Part shown: positions 1 to 7,259 of the stretch, in pieces
Layout: each line of letters begins with the position of its first letter
Position numbering within the stretch: the first letter of the stretch is position 1
Virus record (IMG/VR): IMGVR_UViG_3300004806_000027
Coordinates: 1-60,083 of that record
Strand: one strand, 5' to 3'
From: a virus
DNA length: 60,083 bases
Notes under the pieces: generated by a model
Databases searched by the model: none
The model's input: the letters and a program-made list of their open reading frames with translations, nothing else
What the model was told of the DNA's origin: nothing
Made by a program: the position numbers and the translations under genes

Positions 1-315
1 TGGCACAGCTACCACGTTAGTTGTTGGTGGTGTCACTTACTCAGCCGGTGGTGGCCTTAATAAAGCGCTTGTTTATCCAGGGGGCATGTCTGGTGGTGGC
101 GGTCCGGGCGGTATTTATTCTGGATCAACCACTTCTACTGACGGCGGTTATCCAGGTGGTGGTGGTGCTGGTCAACGCAACTCAGGTACAGTCTATCAAG
201 GCGGCTATGGTGCAGCCTCATTATTTTCAAGTTCATCTTTGGGGGGATCGGGCGCAGCTTCCGGCACGGCTGGTGGTGGTGGTGGTGGTGGGTACTTAGG
301 CAAAGGTGGCGATGG
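1..315. repeat. Terminal repeat, left copy (mosaic match to 59772-60083)
   Basis: The outer parts (about 1-94 and 212-315) are identical to the right end. A central stretch of roughly 110 bases differs at many sites, mostly synonymous, and has one extra codon. It is either the overlap of a circular or terminally redundant genome assembled from mixed strains, or two variant copies of a repeat inside the adhesin gene. Confidence 0.85.
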
Positions 316-451
316 AGCCAACGCTACTGCCGCTGGTGCAGCGGGCGGTAATGCTTCTGGATATGGTGGTGGTGGCGGTGGTGCCGCTGCTGGTACAAGC
401 GCGCAATCAGGTGGTAACGCAACAGCGGGTTACGCGGCAATCTTTTGGTAA
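2..451 (+). CDS. Glycine-rich tail adhesin, C-terminal part (gene enters from the other end of the window)
   Basis: The open frame runs from the first base to a TAA and continues in frame from the gene that starts at 59383, once the two ends are overlapped. It is almost entirely Gly, Ala, Ser, Thr and Tyr, with polyglycine runs and GGYPGGGG and GYGGGGGG motifs, and ends in GYAAIFW. Known: glycine-rich sandwich domains form receptor-binding tips of some phage tail fibres (Gly_rich_2-like, S16 adhesin type). Inferred: this is the distal host-binding domain. The joined protein would be about 279 residues. An internal ATG at 86 lies within the domain and is not a likely start. Confidence 0.75.
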   Translation, partial: GTATTLVVGGVTYSAGGGLNKALVYPGGMSGGGGPGGIYSGSTTSTDGGYPGGGGAGQRNSGTVYQGGYGAASLFSSSSLGGSGAASGTAGGGGGGGYLGKGGDGANATAAGAAGGNASGYGGGGGGAAAGTSAQSGGNATAGYAAIFW

Positions 452-457
452 AAAATC

Positions 458-676
458 ATGTCACGGTATTGGAGTAATGGGGAAATGGACCATAAGACTG
501 AGCTGCACGGTGCGCTTGAGGCCGCGTTAGGATTCATTCTAATGACGTTGCCGACATGGCATGATTTTGTCGAAAGCACGTTGGGGGTTGCGCACGGAAT
601 TGGCGCCATTGGTGGCGCGATTATTGCGGTTCACGGGGTTTATCGTATTTGCGAAAAACGATGGATCAAAAAATGA
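458..676 (+). CDS. Small membrane protein of the lysis cassette (possible holin)
   Basis: This 72-residue protein has two hydrophobic segments, about residues 18-33 and 43-62 (a Gly/Ala/Ile-rich GIGAIGGAIIAVHG stretch), and a basic C-terminus (RICEKRWIKK). It starts just after the adhesin stop and its end overlaps the endolysin start. Position and topology fit a holin or other membrane lysis protein. No family is recognised, and the next-but-one gene (1088) is a rival holin candidate. Confidence 0.55.
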   Translation: MSRYWSNGEMDHKTELHGALEAALGFILMTLPTWHDFVESTLGVAHGIGAIGGAIIAVHGVYRICEKRWIKK

Positions 677-1083
677 CCGCGCGCGGCATTCGATTAAACA
701 ATCCTGGCAATATCAAACTTTCCAAAACCATTTGGAAAGGGCAAGTGGTGCCGGGTTCCGACGATCAATTTTGCGAATTTGATACGCCGGAAGATGGTTT
801 GCGGGCGCTGATGATTACGTTGAAAAATTATCAAGTGCTGCACGGCATTAATACGATTTCTGGCGCAATTGATCGATGGGCGCCCCCATCGGAAAATGAC
901 ACTGAGGCATATAAAAGCGATGTGTGCAATTTGACCGGATGCGGACCGGATGAATATGTGAATTTGTCGTCTCAATTGGTTTTGATCCCGTTGACGCGCG
1001 CCATTGTCCATCACGAAAACGGGTCTGATCCATATACCGATAATCAGCTTGCTCAAGCGGCTGCGTCGGCTTTATCAGGGTAA
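661..1083 (+). CDS. Endolysin-like peptidoglycan hydrolase, NNPGN type
   Basis: The 140-residue protein opens with ARGIRLNNPGNIK and has FDTPEDGLRAL, a Tyr-x(3)-HG-I-N-T stretch, RWAPPSEND and a V-x-N-L-T-G-C-G-P segment. This is the pattern of the phage structural-protein-P5/lytic-transglycosylase-like family that degrades murein. ATG 661 is chosen over an upstream TTG at 649 because the family motif begins soon after it. It overlaps the preceding membrane gene by 16 bases, as lysis genes often do. A second, weaker copy of the same domain is inside the virion protein at 45970. Confidence 0.7.
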   Translation: MDQKMTARGIRLNNPGNIKLSKTIWKGQVVPGSDDQFCEFDTPEDGLRALMITLKNYQVLHGINTISGAIDRWAPPSENDTEAYKSDVCNLTGCGPDEYVNLSSQLVLIPLTRAIVHHENGSDPYTDNQLAQAAASALSG

Positions 1084-1087
1084 TGTT

Positions 1088-1315
1088 ATGAACACCAGTC
1101 AAAATACTTCCACGTCCGCTGTTGCCATGTCCACGGCTGGCGCTGGGCTTGTGTTGCAATGGGTCATTCATTGCCTGAGCGCCGGTCAATTGGTTGTGCC
1201 TGGCGATGAAGTGGCGCTGATTGTGGGGGCGTCTTTGGTGCCGTTGGTGGATGCCATCCGGCGCAAGTTAATCCGTGAAATTGATCCTCAATCCCTTCAA
1301 ACAAACGGGGTTTAA
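1088..1315 (+). CDS. Small hydrophobic protein, possible holin
   Basis: The protein has 75 residues with hydrophobic stretches at about 15-33 and 42-60 and a charged tail (RRKLIREIDPQ). ATG 1088 lies four bases after the endolysin stop; the longer open frame upstream only overlaps the endolysin. Two hydrophobic segments, a basic C-terminus and a place next to an endolysin fit a class II holin. The protein at 458 is an alternative, and both may act together. Confidence 0.55.
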   Translation: MNTSQNTSTSAVAMSTAGAGLVLQWVIHCLSAGQLVVPGDEVALIVGASLVPLVDAIRRKLIREIDPQSLQTNGV

Positions 1316-1316
1316 T

Positions 1317-1628
1317 ATGTCTTGGTTTTCACAATGGTTTCACAAGGCTGTCGAGCCGTTTGTGACCGATGCTGTTTCTCAAATTGAACACGCCGAAGTG
1401 GCCACATTGATTCCGTTTGCGGAACAATTTGCCACTTCGGCCATTCAAGCGGTTGCCAGCAATCCGACTGATTTGCATGCTGCGGCTCAAGCCATTGGCG
1501 ATGCGGCGTCCAGCACGGCTAAAGCGGCGGTTGCGGCGGGTGTAAAGGCTGGGGCGGCGTCACTGGCGGTTGCTCTGTCAACGGCCATTGCTCAAGCCCA
1601 TGGCGCGCAACAAACGGCTGGTCAATGA
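1317..1628 (+). CDS. Alanine-rich small protein of the lysis region
   Basis: This 103-residue protein begins MSWFSQWFHKAVEPF and then runs through an Ala-rich helical region (about residues 40-100). ATG 1317 is directly after the preceding stop, and the end overlaps the next start by four bases, so it is translated with its neighbours. I do not recognise a family. The amphipathic N-terminus and Ala-rich body suggest membrane or virion association, but the function is unknown. Confidence 0.55.
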   Translation: MSWFSQWFHKAVEPFVTDAVSQIEHAEVATLIPFAEQFATSAIQAVASNPTDLHAAAQAIGDAASSTAKAAVAAGVKAGAASLAVALSTAIAQAHGAQQTAGQ

Positions 1629-1858
1629 TTGAAGCCCTTTTATCCCTTGTCTCGACCATCGTGTCGTCCATAGGGGCGAAGATTGTTGATATGGTTCGAG
1701 ACAAGGGATTAAGGGATCATGGCCGAATTGAACAACAAGCGGTTGATTTGCAATCCGCTGTTGCGGAGGATCGAAATGCTCAAATCATTCATGATGATGT
1801 GCGGCGCATGTCTGACGCTGATCTTGACAGCGAGTTGCGCGGAAAATCCGGCGCCTAA
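1625..1858 (+). CDS. Putative inner-membrane spanin (Rz-like)
   Basis: The 77-residue protein has an N-terminal hydrophobic segment (about 3-24) followed by a charged, helical periplasmic-type region (IEQQAVDLQSAVAEDRNAQ). The second half contains the start of a lipoprotein gene in another frame. That nested arrangement is the classic Rz/Rz1 design, in which an inner-membrane and an outer-membrane subunit jointly fuse the membranes at the end of lysis. The hydrophobic segment is only moderately convincing, so the call rests mainly on context. Confidence 0.5.
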   Translation: MIEALLSLVSTIVSSIGAKIVDMVRDKGLRDHGRIEQQAVDLQSAVAEDRNAQIIHDDVRRMSDADLDSELRGKSGA

Positions 1859-1991
1859 TCCAACTGCGTGCGGGTGGCTTTCCGAAGTCCATCCTGATTC
1901 AGATTTTGAATCAAGATGGACGCGTTCGGAAAAGCAATGGGCGGTTATTCACAATCGTAATGTCGAAGCCAATTGCCGGACTAAAAATTGA
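1776..1991 (+). CDS. Putative outer-membrane spanin lipoprotein (Rz1-like)
   Basis: ATG 1776 has a strong Shine-Dalgarno (GGAGGA) and opens a 71-residue protein with a signal sequence ending in the lipobox LTASC. The mature part (Pro-rich start, CGW, then a WTRSEKQ-x(5)-HNRN-x(4)-C pattern) resembles phage Rz1-like lysis lipoproteins, which often end in an HN...C segment. It starts inside the putative i-spanin gene in a different frame. It probably acts in the outer membrane with that partner. Confidence 0.65.
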   Translation: MLKSFMMMCGACLTLILTASCAENPAPNPTACGWLSEVHPDSDFESRWTRSEKQWAVIHNRNVEANCRTKN

Positions 1992-2469
1992 CGTAATTTT
2001 CAACGTGGCTGGTTCTGGTGCCGTAAACCAAAGTGCCAGCCGTTGTGCTTTCCAGCGTTAGCGAAATGGATTTGCCGGTCAAAACGCAATTGGGCGCAAG
2101 ATAATTGGGCGATGACAGACCTTGACCGCCGATGCACTGAATTGTTGACGTTGACGTATAAACGTTAGGCGCCGTTTCGGTGTCAACCGGCTCTAGTCTG
2201 GCCAAATACCAATCTGCATTGCCGTTGCCGGTATCGCTCCATCCAAGGCCAGAAATCAGGATTGTGTGGCCATTGGTGGATTGTTGGATGGTCCAGCTTG
2301 TACCGCCTTCGCTGGGGTTCCAATACAGGCCGGAATTTGGCACCCATAAAGCCTGATTGCCGCCGTTACAGCGAAAATACCCGGCGAACATTTGACACGG
2401 CGTTCCTCCGGCCATGGCTGGGGGTGCAATAAACATTAGGGCCAATAAAGCTAATAGGGCGTTTTTCAT
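1981..2469 (-). CDS. Secreted protein of unknown function
   Basis: The 162-residue protein has a clear Sec signal peptide (cleavage probably after PPAMA) followed by a beta-rich mature domain with four Cys residues (CQMF, FRCNGG, IQCIGG, PNCVL) that could form disulphides, and a run of Thr/Ser/Gly. It is the last gene of the leftward operon, behind a glycosyltransferase, and its end converges on the spanin gene with an 11-base overlap. I do not recognise the family. Its place beside a glycosyltransferase suggests host-surface modification cargo expressed from the prophage; this is inference. Confidence 0.65.
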   Translation of the reverse strand: MKNALLALLALMFIAPPAMAGGTPCQMFAGYFRCNGGNQALWVPNSGLYWNPSEGGTSWTIQQSTNGHTILISGLGWSDTGNGNADWYLARLEPVDTETAPNVYTSTSTIQCIGGQGLSSPNYLAPNCVLTGKSISLTLESTTAGTLVYGTRTSHVENYVNF

Positions 2470-2489
2470 TGTCGTTACTCCAAGGGGTT

Positions 2490-2522
2490 AAAAGGCGTTT
2501 TTATTTACCTTGATGCCTTTTT
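2490..2522 (-). terminator. Possible terminator after the glycosyltransferase gene
   Basis: Inverted repeat AAAAGGC / GCCTTTTT with an A/T-rich 18-base loop, in the gap between the GT61 gene and the secreted-protein gene. Read leftward it ends in a T run. It would only attenuate transcription into the last gene. Confidence 0.4.
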
Positions 2523-2524
2523 AG

Positions 2525-3697
2525 CTATGCAACAAGTGATGACCGTACACTTTTAGACGATATGGCGGCGTCAATGGCGTTTTTAACCGCCGCAATGTCA
2601 ACAATCATGTCTTTTTCGGAACCGTGATCCGGGGTGATGATTCGCCCGTACCAATGGCCCAACCACTTGGCGACGTACCAGAACAAAGGGTGCTGGTAGG
2701 ATTCGGGGGCAATTTCAATCAAGGCGGTGCTGGGGCTGGCAAACAGCATATTCATTAATCCGGCGCCGTGTGGCGCCACAATGATTGATGCTGAATGAAA
2801 TAGCTTGGCCTGGTCGAGCACGCTTAAATTGCTCAACGTGACACGCTCAAAGCCCATGGGAGCCAGGGCGGTCATTATGTTTGATTCATTAGCAATACGG
2901 CGGCTGGTGGCGTCGTTTCTGGAAATCAGAATGCGCTTGTTGCCTGATGTAACTGGGGGATTTGAGAAATAAGGGATTTTGTCGCAAAGCCTTTGTTGAA
3001 ACAGCGCGCGGATTTGTTTGAACTGTTCCGCGCAAATCCCGTTATGGGCAAATTGGGAAATGACATATAATTCATCGTATTGAACGGCTTTTTGGGTTTG
3101 CGGAACGTATTTGATTGATAGCAAATCCGCAATCTCGCGCTGATATGGGGTTGTCGGGTTCCAGATTAGCTGCGGCAAATGATCGTCCCAATGTTCTGCT
3201 AAAAACAATTTTCCCACGGTTTCCATTAGGCAATGCGCATAATTCGTGTCCCATTGATGAGCCAATAATACGCTGGGGACGGATGACACCGACTCTGGCG
3301 CAATATCTTCCATGACATGCACGTCAAACGATCCGGCATTGGTGGGGATTCTCATGGTTTGACCGCAAAAACGGTTAAACCATTCGCCCGAATAATAGGT
3401 TTCTTCAATACAAACCCCTGGGCTGACGGCAACGTGCCAGCGGTCTTGACCAAAATTGACGCGCTGAACCATTGCGTTTTTTAATTTGACCACAAATGGG
3501 TCATCGGCCAAAAGGTAAGGGGTGCCGTCAATGGTTTTGTATCGCCATCCAAATTGATCGGGCTGACCATTGGCTTGAATGTTTTGACATTGGCCATGAA
3601 TGAAATTGGGCCACTCAATCGCGGATTGATATGGGAATCCGTCAAACAAAATTTGACCGGCTGCACGCGCTGGGATGTAGTTGAATGAGCGAATCAA
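2525..3697 (-). CDS. Glycosyltransferase, family GT61 (DUF563-like)
   Basis: This 390-residue protein has the signature of GT61 enzymes in its C-terminal third: a run of Arg-rich motifs (ILISRNDATSRRIANE), then VAPHGAGLMNMLF and ALIEIAP. Such enzymes transfer sugars such as xylose or N-acetylglucosamine, in bacteria usually to surface polysaccharide. There is no signal peptide or membrane segment, so it should be cytosolic. It lies in a short leftward operon with small phage genes and a secreted protein. Inferred role: changing the host surface glycan (seroconversion, receptor masking). The acceptor is unknown. Confidence 0.7.
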   Translation of the reverse strand: MIRSFNYIPARAAGQILFDGFPYQSAIEWPNFIHGQCQNIQANGQPDQFGWRYKTIDGTPYLLADDPFVVKLKNAMVQRVNFGQDRWHVAVSPGVCIEETYYSGEWFNRFCGQTMRIPTNAGSFDVHVMEDIAPESVSSVPSVLLAHQWDTNYAHCLMETVGKLFLAEHWDDHLPQLIWNPTTPYQREIADLLSIKYVPQTQKAVQYDELYVISQFAHNGICAEQFKQIRALFQQRLCDKIPYFSNPPVTSGNKRILISRNDATSRRIANESNIMTALAPMGFERVTLSNLSVLDQAKLFHSASIIVAPHGAGLMNMLFASPSTALIEIAPESYQHPLFWYVAKWLGHWYGRIITPDHGSEKDMIVDIAAVKNAIDAAISSKSVRSSLVA

Positions 3698-3708
3698 AGC
3701 GCGGGGCC

Positions 3709-3891
3709 TTATTGAGTGATGCGACTGACTTCAATGTCAGTGGCTTCAAGTTTTGGGTTATAGTGATTGGCGCGAGACAAAATTTCACCTGTCATCATTT
3801 GCACCCAATCTTCGGGCTGGTAGTAAGCACCCGGCACATCATCCAAATCAACGGATACCGTAATGGTGATTTTGGCGCGTCTGCGGATCAT
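3709..3891 (-). CDS. Small conserved-looking phage protein
   Basis: This 60-residue protein starts MIRRRAKITITVSVDLDDVPG and has an alternating beta-type N-terminus followed by a helix. ATG is preceded by the repeated junction AATAAAGGCCC that also precedes the upstream neighbours. It lies between the GT61 gene and a helical small protein. Function unknown. Confidence 0.5.
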   Translation of the reverse strand: MIRRRAKITITVSVDLDDVPGAYYQPEDWVQMMTGEILSRANHYNPKLEATDIEVSRITQ

Positions 3892-3902
3892 GGTCTGGGC
3901 CT

Positions 3903-4154
3903 TTATTGTTTAGCTTTGAGGGTGGCGCGGATTGCGTCATTGTCGGCTTTTTGCTTGGTCAATGCGCTTTGCATTATCAAAGCGTTTGCCATTGCAGCCG
4001 CCGCCGTTGCCAGTGATGTAAACGCTTGGATCACGGAATGATCCGCATCGCCGCTTAGGTTAAGATTGGCTTTACCGCGCTCAATCAATGCGGCCTTGTT
4101 GTGCAGGTCTGCGGCAAGATCGGATGCTTGGTCAACTAAATCTGATAAGGTCAT
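3903..4154 (-). CDS. Small helical protein
   Basis: The start at 4154 (MTLSDLVDQASDL) is preferred over a longer open frame because the AATAAAGGCCCC junction lies just upstream. The 83-residue product is predicted almost all helical, with Ala-rich heptads (SLATAAAAMANALIM). It has no recognised domain and sits in the leftward operon of small genes. Confidence 0.5.
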   Translation of the reverse strand: MTLSDLVDQASDLAADLHNKAALIERGKANLNLSGDADHSVIQAFTSLATAAAAMANALIMQSALTKQKADNDAIRATLKAKQ

Positions 4155-4176
4155 AGTCGGGGCCTTTATTCTAGGG

Positions 4177-4695
4177 TTAAGCGTATTCGCCACGGCGTTC
4201 CCAAATGTCACGTTTTTGGGCTTCCAATTTATTAACCTGGGCAACAAGGCATTTCACCTGATTTTCCAAATCAAGAATGCGCTCATTTTTGATAAGATCG
4301 GCGTAAGCATCTGCGATTTTGCGCCGTAAATCTAAGCCGCCATATTCGGACAAGGTGCCGTTTATGACTTGGTGCCATTGATCGTCTGGACGCTTGGCAC
4401 CACATACATCGGCATCGCTTCGACCTGTCCAAGCGCCACGTTCGCAACCAAGATACCGGCGCATTTCGTTTTCATTGCCGCGCAATAAAGCGTCAATTGT
4501 TTTGTTTGCCATATCGGCCACATATTCGACCAAATTGTAAGCCAGATCATCTTTGACGCGGTATTCAAGATCATCTTCAATTTCTTGGATAATTTCTTTT
4601 GTCTTTTCTTTGACGGCTTTAAGCGCAGTCTCGCCTATTGCAGCATCAAGCGTTGCTTTTAGCTTTTCGCCAATGTCTTTGTGAATGTCGCGCAT
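4177..4695 (-). CDS. Phage protein of unknown function, helical with Cys pair
   Basis: The 172-residue protein has a charged helical N-terminus (KEKTKEIIQEIEDDLEYR), a central segment with RYLGCERGAW and DVCGAKRP, and a C-terminal coiled coil (ILDLENQVKCLVAQVNKLEAQ). It reads as a real gene and has the same AATAAAGGCCC junction upstream. I do not recognise a family. Confidence 0.55.
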   Translation of the reverse strand: MRDIHKDIGEKLKATLDAAIGETALKAVKEKTKEIIQEIEDDLEYRVKDDLAYNLVEYVADMANKTIDALLRGNENEMRRYLGCERGAWTGRSDADVCGAKRPDDQWHQVINGTLSEYGGLDLRRKIADAYADLIKNERILDLENQVKCLVAQVNKLEAQKRDIWERRGEYA

Positions 4696-4706
4696 GGAGC
4701 GGGCCT

Positions 4707-4970
4707 TTATTGCTTGAGTTCGCTGACGGTGACAAAAGGTTTGCCAATCCGAATTGCGTCACGTATCAACCGGCCATACTGGTCTTTGGTTTCAATGCGT
4801 TCACGCGGCTTGGCTTCCCAACACTTAATCCTCAAATAAGTTCCATCGGTAAATTGGATTGTGTGCAGTCGCATATCCTTAACCAAAGATGCGGGCACAA
4901 TTTCCCGATGATGCACCTTTTGTTGGGCGCTTACGTATCCGCTCCATTCACCCTCAAGAACATAACGCAT
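4707..4970 (-). CDS. Small phage protein, beta-rich
   Basis: The 87-residue protein contains VHHREIVPASLV and IQFTDGTYLRIKCWEA, a pattern seen in small phage proteins with a short beta barrel. The gene is preceded by the AAAGGCCC junction. Function unknown. Confidence 0.5.
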   Translation of the reverse strand: MRYVLEGEWSGYVSAQQKVHHREIVPASLVKDMRLHTIQFTDGTYLRIKCWEAKPRERIETKDQYGRLIRDAIRIGKPFVTVSELKQ

Positions 4971-4984
4971 TAGTCGGGCCTTTC

Positions 4985-5203
4985 TTATTCAGCCATTTGG
5001 GCTTGATATTTCATATCTGCTTTTTCCATGTCCGTATAAATGCGCGGGGCATCGTTAGACAGGGTATTAAAAAACTCGATTACCGCTTCGTCTGACCAAT
5101 GAGCGGGGATTTCACCGCCAAGGCTTTTGACGCAGCCGCGAATAAATTCGGCGTGTTCCTGGTCGTTTCCGTCAAAAATTGAAATATTCTTTTCGATGGT
5201 CAT
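4985..5203 (-). CDS. First gene of the leftward operon, small acidic protein
   Basis: This 72-residue acidic protein (MTIEKNISIFDGNDQEHAEF) has no recognised domain. It is the promoter-proximal gene of the leftward operon that ends with the GT61 and secreted-protein genes. The promoter at 5230-5257 lies just upstream. Confidence 0.5.
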   Translation of the reverse strand: MTIEKNISIFDGNDQEHAEFIRGCVKSLGGEIPAHWSDEAVIEFFNTLSNDAPRIYTDMEKADMKYQAQMAE

Positions 5204-5229
5204 TGTCGTGTCTCCGTGTTGGTGTCCCC

Positions 5230-5257
5230 ATTATACACGGATCAAATTAGACTGCAA
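5230..5257 (-). promoter_or_regulatory. Leftward sigma70-type promoter for the 5203-1981 operon
   Basis: Reading the minus strand: TTGCAG, 16-base spacer, TATAAT (perfect -10). It would start transcription about 20 bases before the first gene of the leftward operon, so this cargo can be transcribed independently of the lytic promoters. Confidence 0.6.
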
Positions 5258-5299
5258 TAGCCATTCGCTAATTCCAGTGTAAAAATCATACGCTATTTG

Positions 5300-5327
5300 T
5301 TGACTATCTGGCCGTTTCATGTAAAAT
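5300..5327 (+). promoter_or_regulatory. Rightward promoter for the serine-recombinase gene, leaderless start
   Basis: TTGACT, 16-base spacer, TAAAAT. The expected transcription start falls at about 5334, which is the first base of an ATG of the downstream gene. No Shine-Dalgarno is visible, so the mRNA is probably leaderless. An inverted repeat AATTAG / CTAATT at 5245-5273 lies between this promoter and the divergent one. Confidence 0.55.
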
Positions 5328-5333
5328 GTGGTC

Positions 5334-5954
5334 ATGGTTTTGAAACGACGCACAAAATTGCCAGACCTGCCCGCGACCCGATTAATCGGGTATGCCCGCG
5401 TGTTCACAGAAGATCAGAAACTTGACCTTCAAGTGGACGCGCTTAAGCGTGCCGGGGTGTTGCCCGACAATCTCCACATCGAAAAAAAATCGGCGGCGTC
5501 TAAGTCCAGACCGGCACTTGAACACGCCATGAAAGATTTGCGCGAGGGCGATACCCTTGTGGTCTGGCGTCTAGATCGGCTGGCCCGCAATATGCGTGAA
5601 CTATACGCACGGCTAGACCAGATTTCCGATGCGGGCGCGTCTTTTAAATCCCTGACAGAGCAATTCGATTTCAGCACAGCAACCGGCAAGCTAATCCTTG
5701 GCCTATTCGCCATTGTCGCGGAATTTGAACGCCAGCTAACCATTGAACGGACTAAAGCCGGTATTCAGGCGTTTAAAGAACGTGAGGGCGGCTGGCAAGG
5801 TGCGCCCAAGAAACTAACCGCTGAAAAGCTGAAACAGATTAAAGCCCTCCGCAAGGAAGGGCTGACGATCAAGCAAATCGCGGCCAAGCTGAAAGTCAGC
5901 GAAAGCATTATTTACACACGATTGCGCGATTGCAAAAAGCGCAAAGCAAATTAG
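5334..5954 (+). CDS. Serine recombinase (resolvase/invertase family) lacking the catalytic serine
   Basis: This 206-residue protein has the full small serine-recombinase layout. There is an N-terminal domain with RLIGYARV-x-TEDQ-x-LDLQ, then VWRLDRLARN, FDFSTATGKL and AEFERQLTIERTKAG, then a C-terminal HTH (LTIKQIAAKLKVSESIIYTRL). Known: the nucleophile is the Ser in the RVST motif. Here that codon is TTC (Phe), one base from TCC. All other active-site arginines remain. It should bind DNA but not cut it; it may now act as a regulator, or be a recent null mutant or sequence error. It heads the operon of tiny genes that follows. GTG 5328 is an alternative start, but ATG 5334 fits the promoter. 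Confidence 0.85.
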   Translation: MVLKRRTKLPDLPATRLIGYARVFTEDQKLDLQVDALKRAGVLPDNLHIEKKSAASKSRPALEHAMKDLREGDTLVVWRLDRLARNMRELYARLDQISDAGASFKSLTEQFDFSTATGKLILGLFAIVAEFERQLTIERTKAGIQAFKEREGGWQGAPKKLTAEKLKQIKALRKEGLTIKQIAAKLKVSESIIYTRLRDCKKRKAN

Positions 5955-5963
5955 GAGCCGGTA

Positions 5964-6161
5964 ATGGACGAGCTTGATGAATATCTTATCAAAGAAATCC
6001 TCGAAGTTCCCCAATCTTGGGGGAAAGGCGGTCGAGTGCATAATTGGCGCAATCACGTTGGTTACAAAACAAGAGAAATATGGGACACTTTCACCGAGGC
6101 GCAGAAATTGGCGATTGGCGTAGATGCGGTTGACCGCGCTAATAATGAAAATTGGGAATAA
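5964..6161 (+). CDS. Small acidic protein
   Basis: The 65-residue protein (MDELDEYLIKEILEVPQSWG) begins 9 bases after the recombinase stop behind a TAGGAGC junction. It is mostly charged, with several Trp residues, and has no recognised domain. It is the first of a series of small genes sharing that junction. Confidence 0.5.
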   Translation: MDELDEYLIKEILEVPQSWGKGGRVHNWRNHVGYKTREIWDTFTEAQKLAIGVDAVDRANNENWE

Positions 6162-6171
6162 AGGAGCGACC

Positions 6172-6348
6172 ATGAACCCGTCTAAAAAGCGCATCAAAGA
6201 AATAATGGATGAGGTCGAAACGCTTGACCTGTCAGATGGAGCACATTGGGCACTTGTCCATGAAAAGCTAGATTTGAAATATGGAAAAGTATTTGACTTA
6301 ATTTCAGACGATCCAGAATATTTTGGGTTTAAACAAACTGCACAATAG
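6172..6348 (+). CDS. Small protein, 58 residues
   Basis: ATG 6172 follows TAAAGGAGCGACC, a strong Shine-Dalgarno that decides this start over a longer upstream frame. The product is a charged helical protein (IKEIMDEVETLDLSDG; EKLDLKYGKVFDLI). Function unknown. Confidence 0.5.
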   Translation: MNPSKKRIKEIMDEVETLDLSDGAHWALVHEKLDLKYGKVFDLISDDPEYFGFKQTAQ

Positions 6349-6358
6349 GAGCATCGAA

Positions 6359-6526
6359 TTGACTGATTTCTGTCTTGGTCAATCTCAAGTCATTCAGAGC
6401 CGGATGACCGCTGATGACGCCCATAGGGGACATTTCCGACAGAATACGACTGTGCTGCGCGGGGGTACGGTAAGAGATAATCCAGCTACCGGATGGTGGA
6501 CTGCGATAGCCCGCGCCAATTATTAA
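6359..6526 (+). CDS. Small protein, 55 residues, TTG start
   Basis: A TTG start is placed 8 bases after AGGAGC. The product includes RGGTVRDNPATGWWTAIARANY, has no recognised domain, and fits exactly between its neighbours in the tiny-gene string. Confidence 0.4.
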   Translation: MTDFCLGQSQVIQSRMTADDAHRGHFRQNTTVLRGGTVRDNPATGWWTAIARANY

Positions 6527-6533
6527 GGAGCCG

Positions 6534-6746
6534 ATGATGTGGATTAAACTTTTAACTTATCTATGCCCCCAAGGGTTTGTCATTGTTCCCAAAGAACCAA
6601 CTGACAAACAAATATCGGCTGGGTTACAAGCTGCGTTAGAACTCATGGATCAAAACAAAATAGACGCATTGTCGCCGTTCGAAGATTACCCGCCGCCTAA
6701 ACAAACAACTGCCATTTGCTATACGGCAATGATCAAAGCGGCATAA
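6534..6746 (+). CDS. Small protein, 70 residues
   Basis: The gene starts at an ATGATG after TAAGGAGCCG. The N-terminus is hydrophobic (WIKLLTYLCPQGFVIV), followed by a charged helical region (PTDKQISAGLQAALELMDQN) of a type seen in small phage proteins. Function unknown. Confidence 0.5.
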   Translation: MMWIKLLTYLCPQGFVIVPKEPTDKQISAGLQAALELMDQNKIDALSPFEDYPPPKQTTAICYTAMIKAA

Positions 6747-6761
6747 AAGGAGCGAGTCGCC

Positions 6762-6944
6762 GTGAAAAATTTTCGATATTCTTTGACGCGACATATAATC
6801 CATTTTGGTTTGTGGGTTATGCCTCGCGGACGCGCTAGAGATGAAGTCATTTCATTGCTTTGGCGATGGCATTATCATGTGGTCAATGAAGTTATTAAAG
6901 CCGATATGGAAAAAATATCCGGCGTGACCAGTTACATGAAATAA
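6762..6944 (+). CDS. Small basic protein, GTG start
   Basis: GTG 6762 lies after AAAGGAGCGAG. The 60-residue product has a basic N-terminal half with an aromatic stretch (HFGLWVMPRGRARDE) and a helical second half. No family is recognised. It is part of the tiny-gene string. Confidence 0.45.
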   Translation: MKNFRYSLTRHIIHFGLWVMPRGRARDEVISLLWRWHYHVVNEVIKADMEKISGVTSYMK

Positions 6945-6953
6945 GGAGCTGCT

Positions 6954-7025
6954 ATGACCCATCCGTACTGCACCACGAAAGACATGGGACAAGCGTGTGC
7001 AGGCGATTTGTCCATTTATTATTAA
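6954..7025 (+). CDS. Very short ORF, 23 residues
   Basis: ATG 6954 sits 6 bases after TAAGGAGC, and the stop TAA is itself part of the next TAAGGAGC junction. The peptide contains three Cys-containing stretches (PYCTTK, QACAG). Its spacing is the same as its longer neighbours, which is the only evidence that it is translated. Confidence 0.35.
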   Translation: MTHPYCTTKDMGQACAGDLSIYY

Positions 7026-7035
7026 GGAGCGACCG

Positions 7036-7251
7036 ATGATTGCGATTTGGATAGAAAATAATGGTATCGCTCATTCTGGTTCTGTGACTGGTGAAGATTA
7101 TACGCTTTGTGGGTTTTCGCTTGATGGCGAAGAAGGTAATGATTTCTTTGTCAAATCTGAGCGCGGCAAAGTCACTTGTAAATCTTGTATCCAAATAATT
7201 GATTTTTGTAAAACCATTCCAGCGCGCAAATTAGCGCGAGAAGCAAAATAG
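7036..7251 (+). CDS. Small protein with a CxxC pair
   Basis: ATG 7036, after TAAGGAGCGACCG, gives a 71-residue protein with a beta-rich first half, a single Cys in DYTLCGFSLDG, and KVTCKSCIQIIDFCK. The Cys residues could bind a metal. This looks like the small zinc-finger-like proteins of phage accessory regions, but I cannot name a family. Confidence 0.5.
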   Translation: MIAIWIENNGIAHSGSVTGEDYTLCGFSLDGEEGNDFFVKSERGKVTCKSCIQIIDFCKTIPARKLAREAK

Positions 7252-7259
7252 GAGCCGGG

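Noticed and set aside
2915-3315. Small ORFs overlapping the GT61 gene on both strands
   Set aside because: The GT61 frame has family motifs throughout, and these are shadows without start signals.
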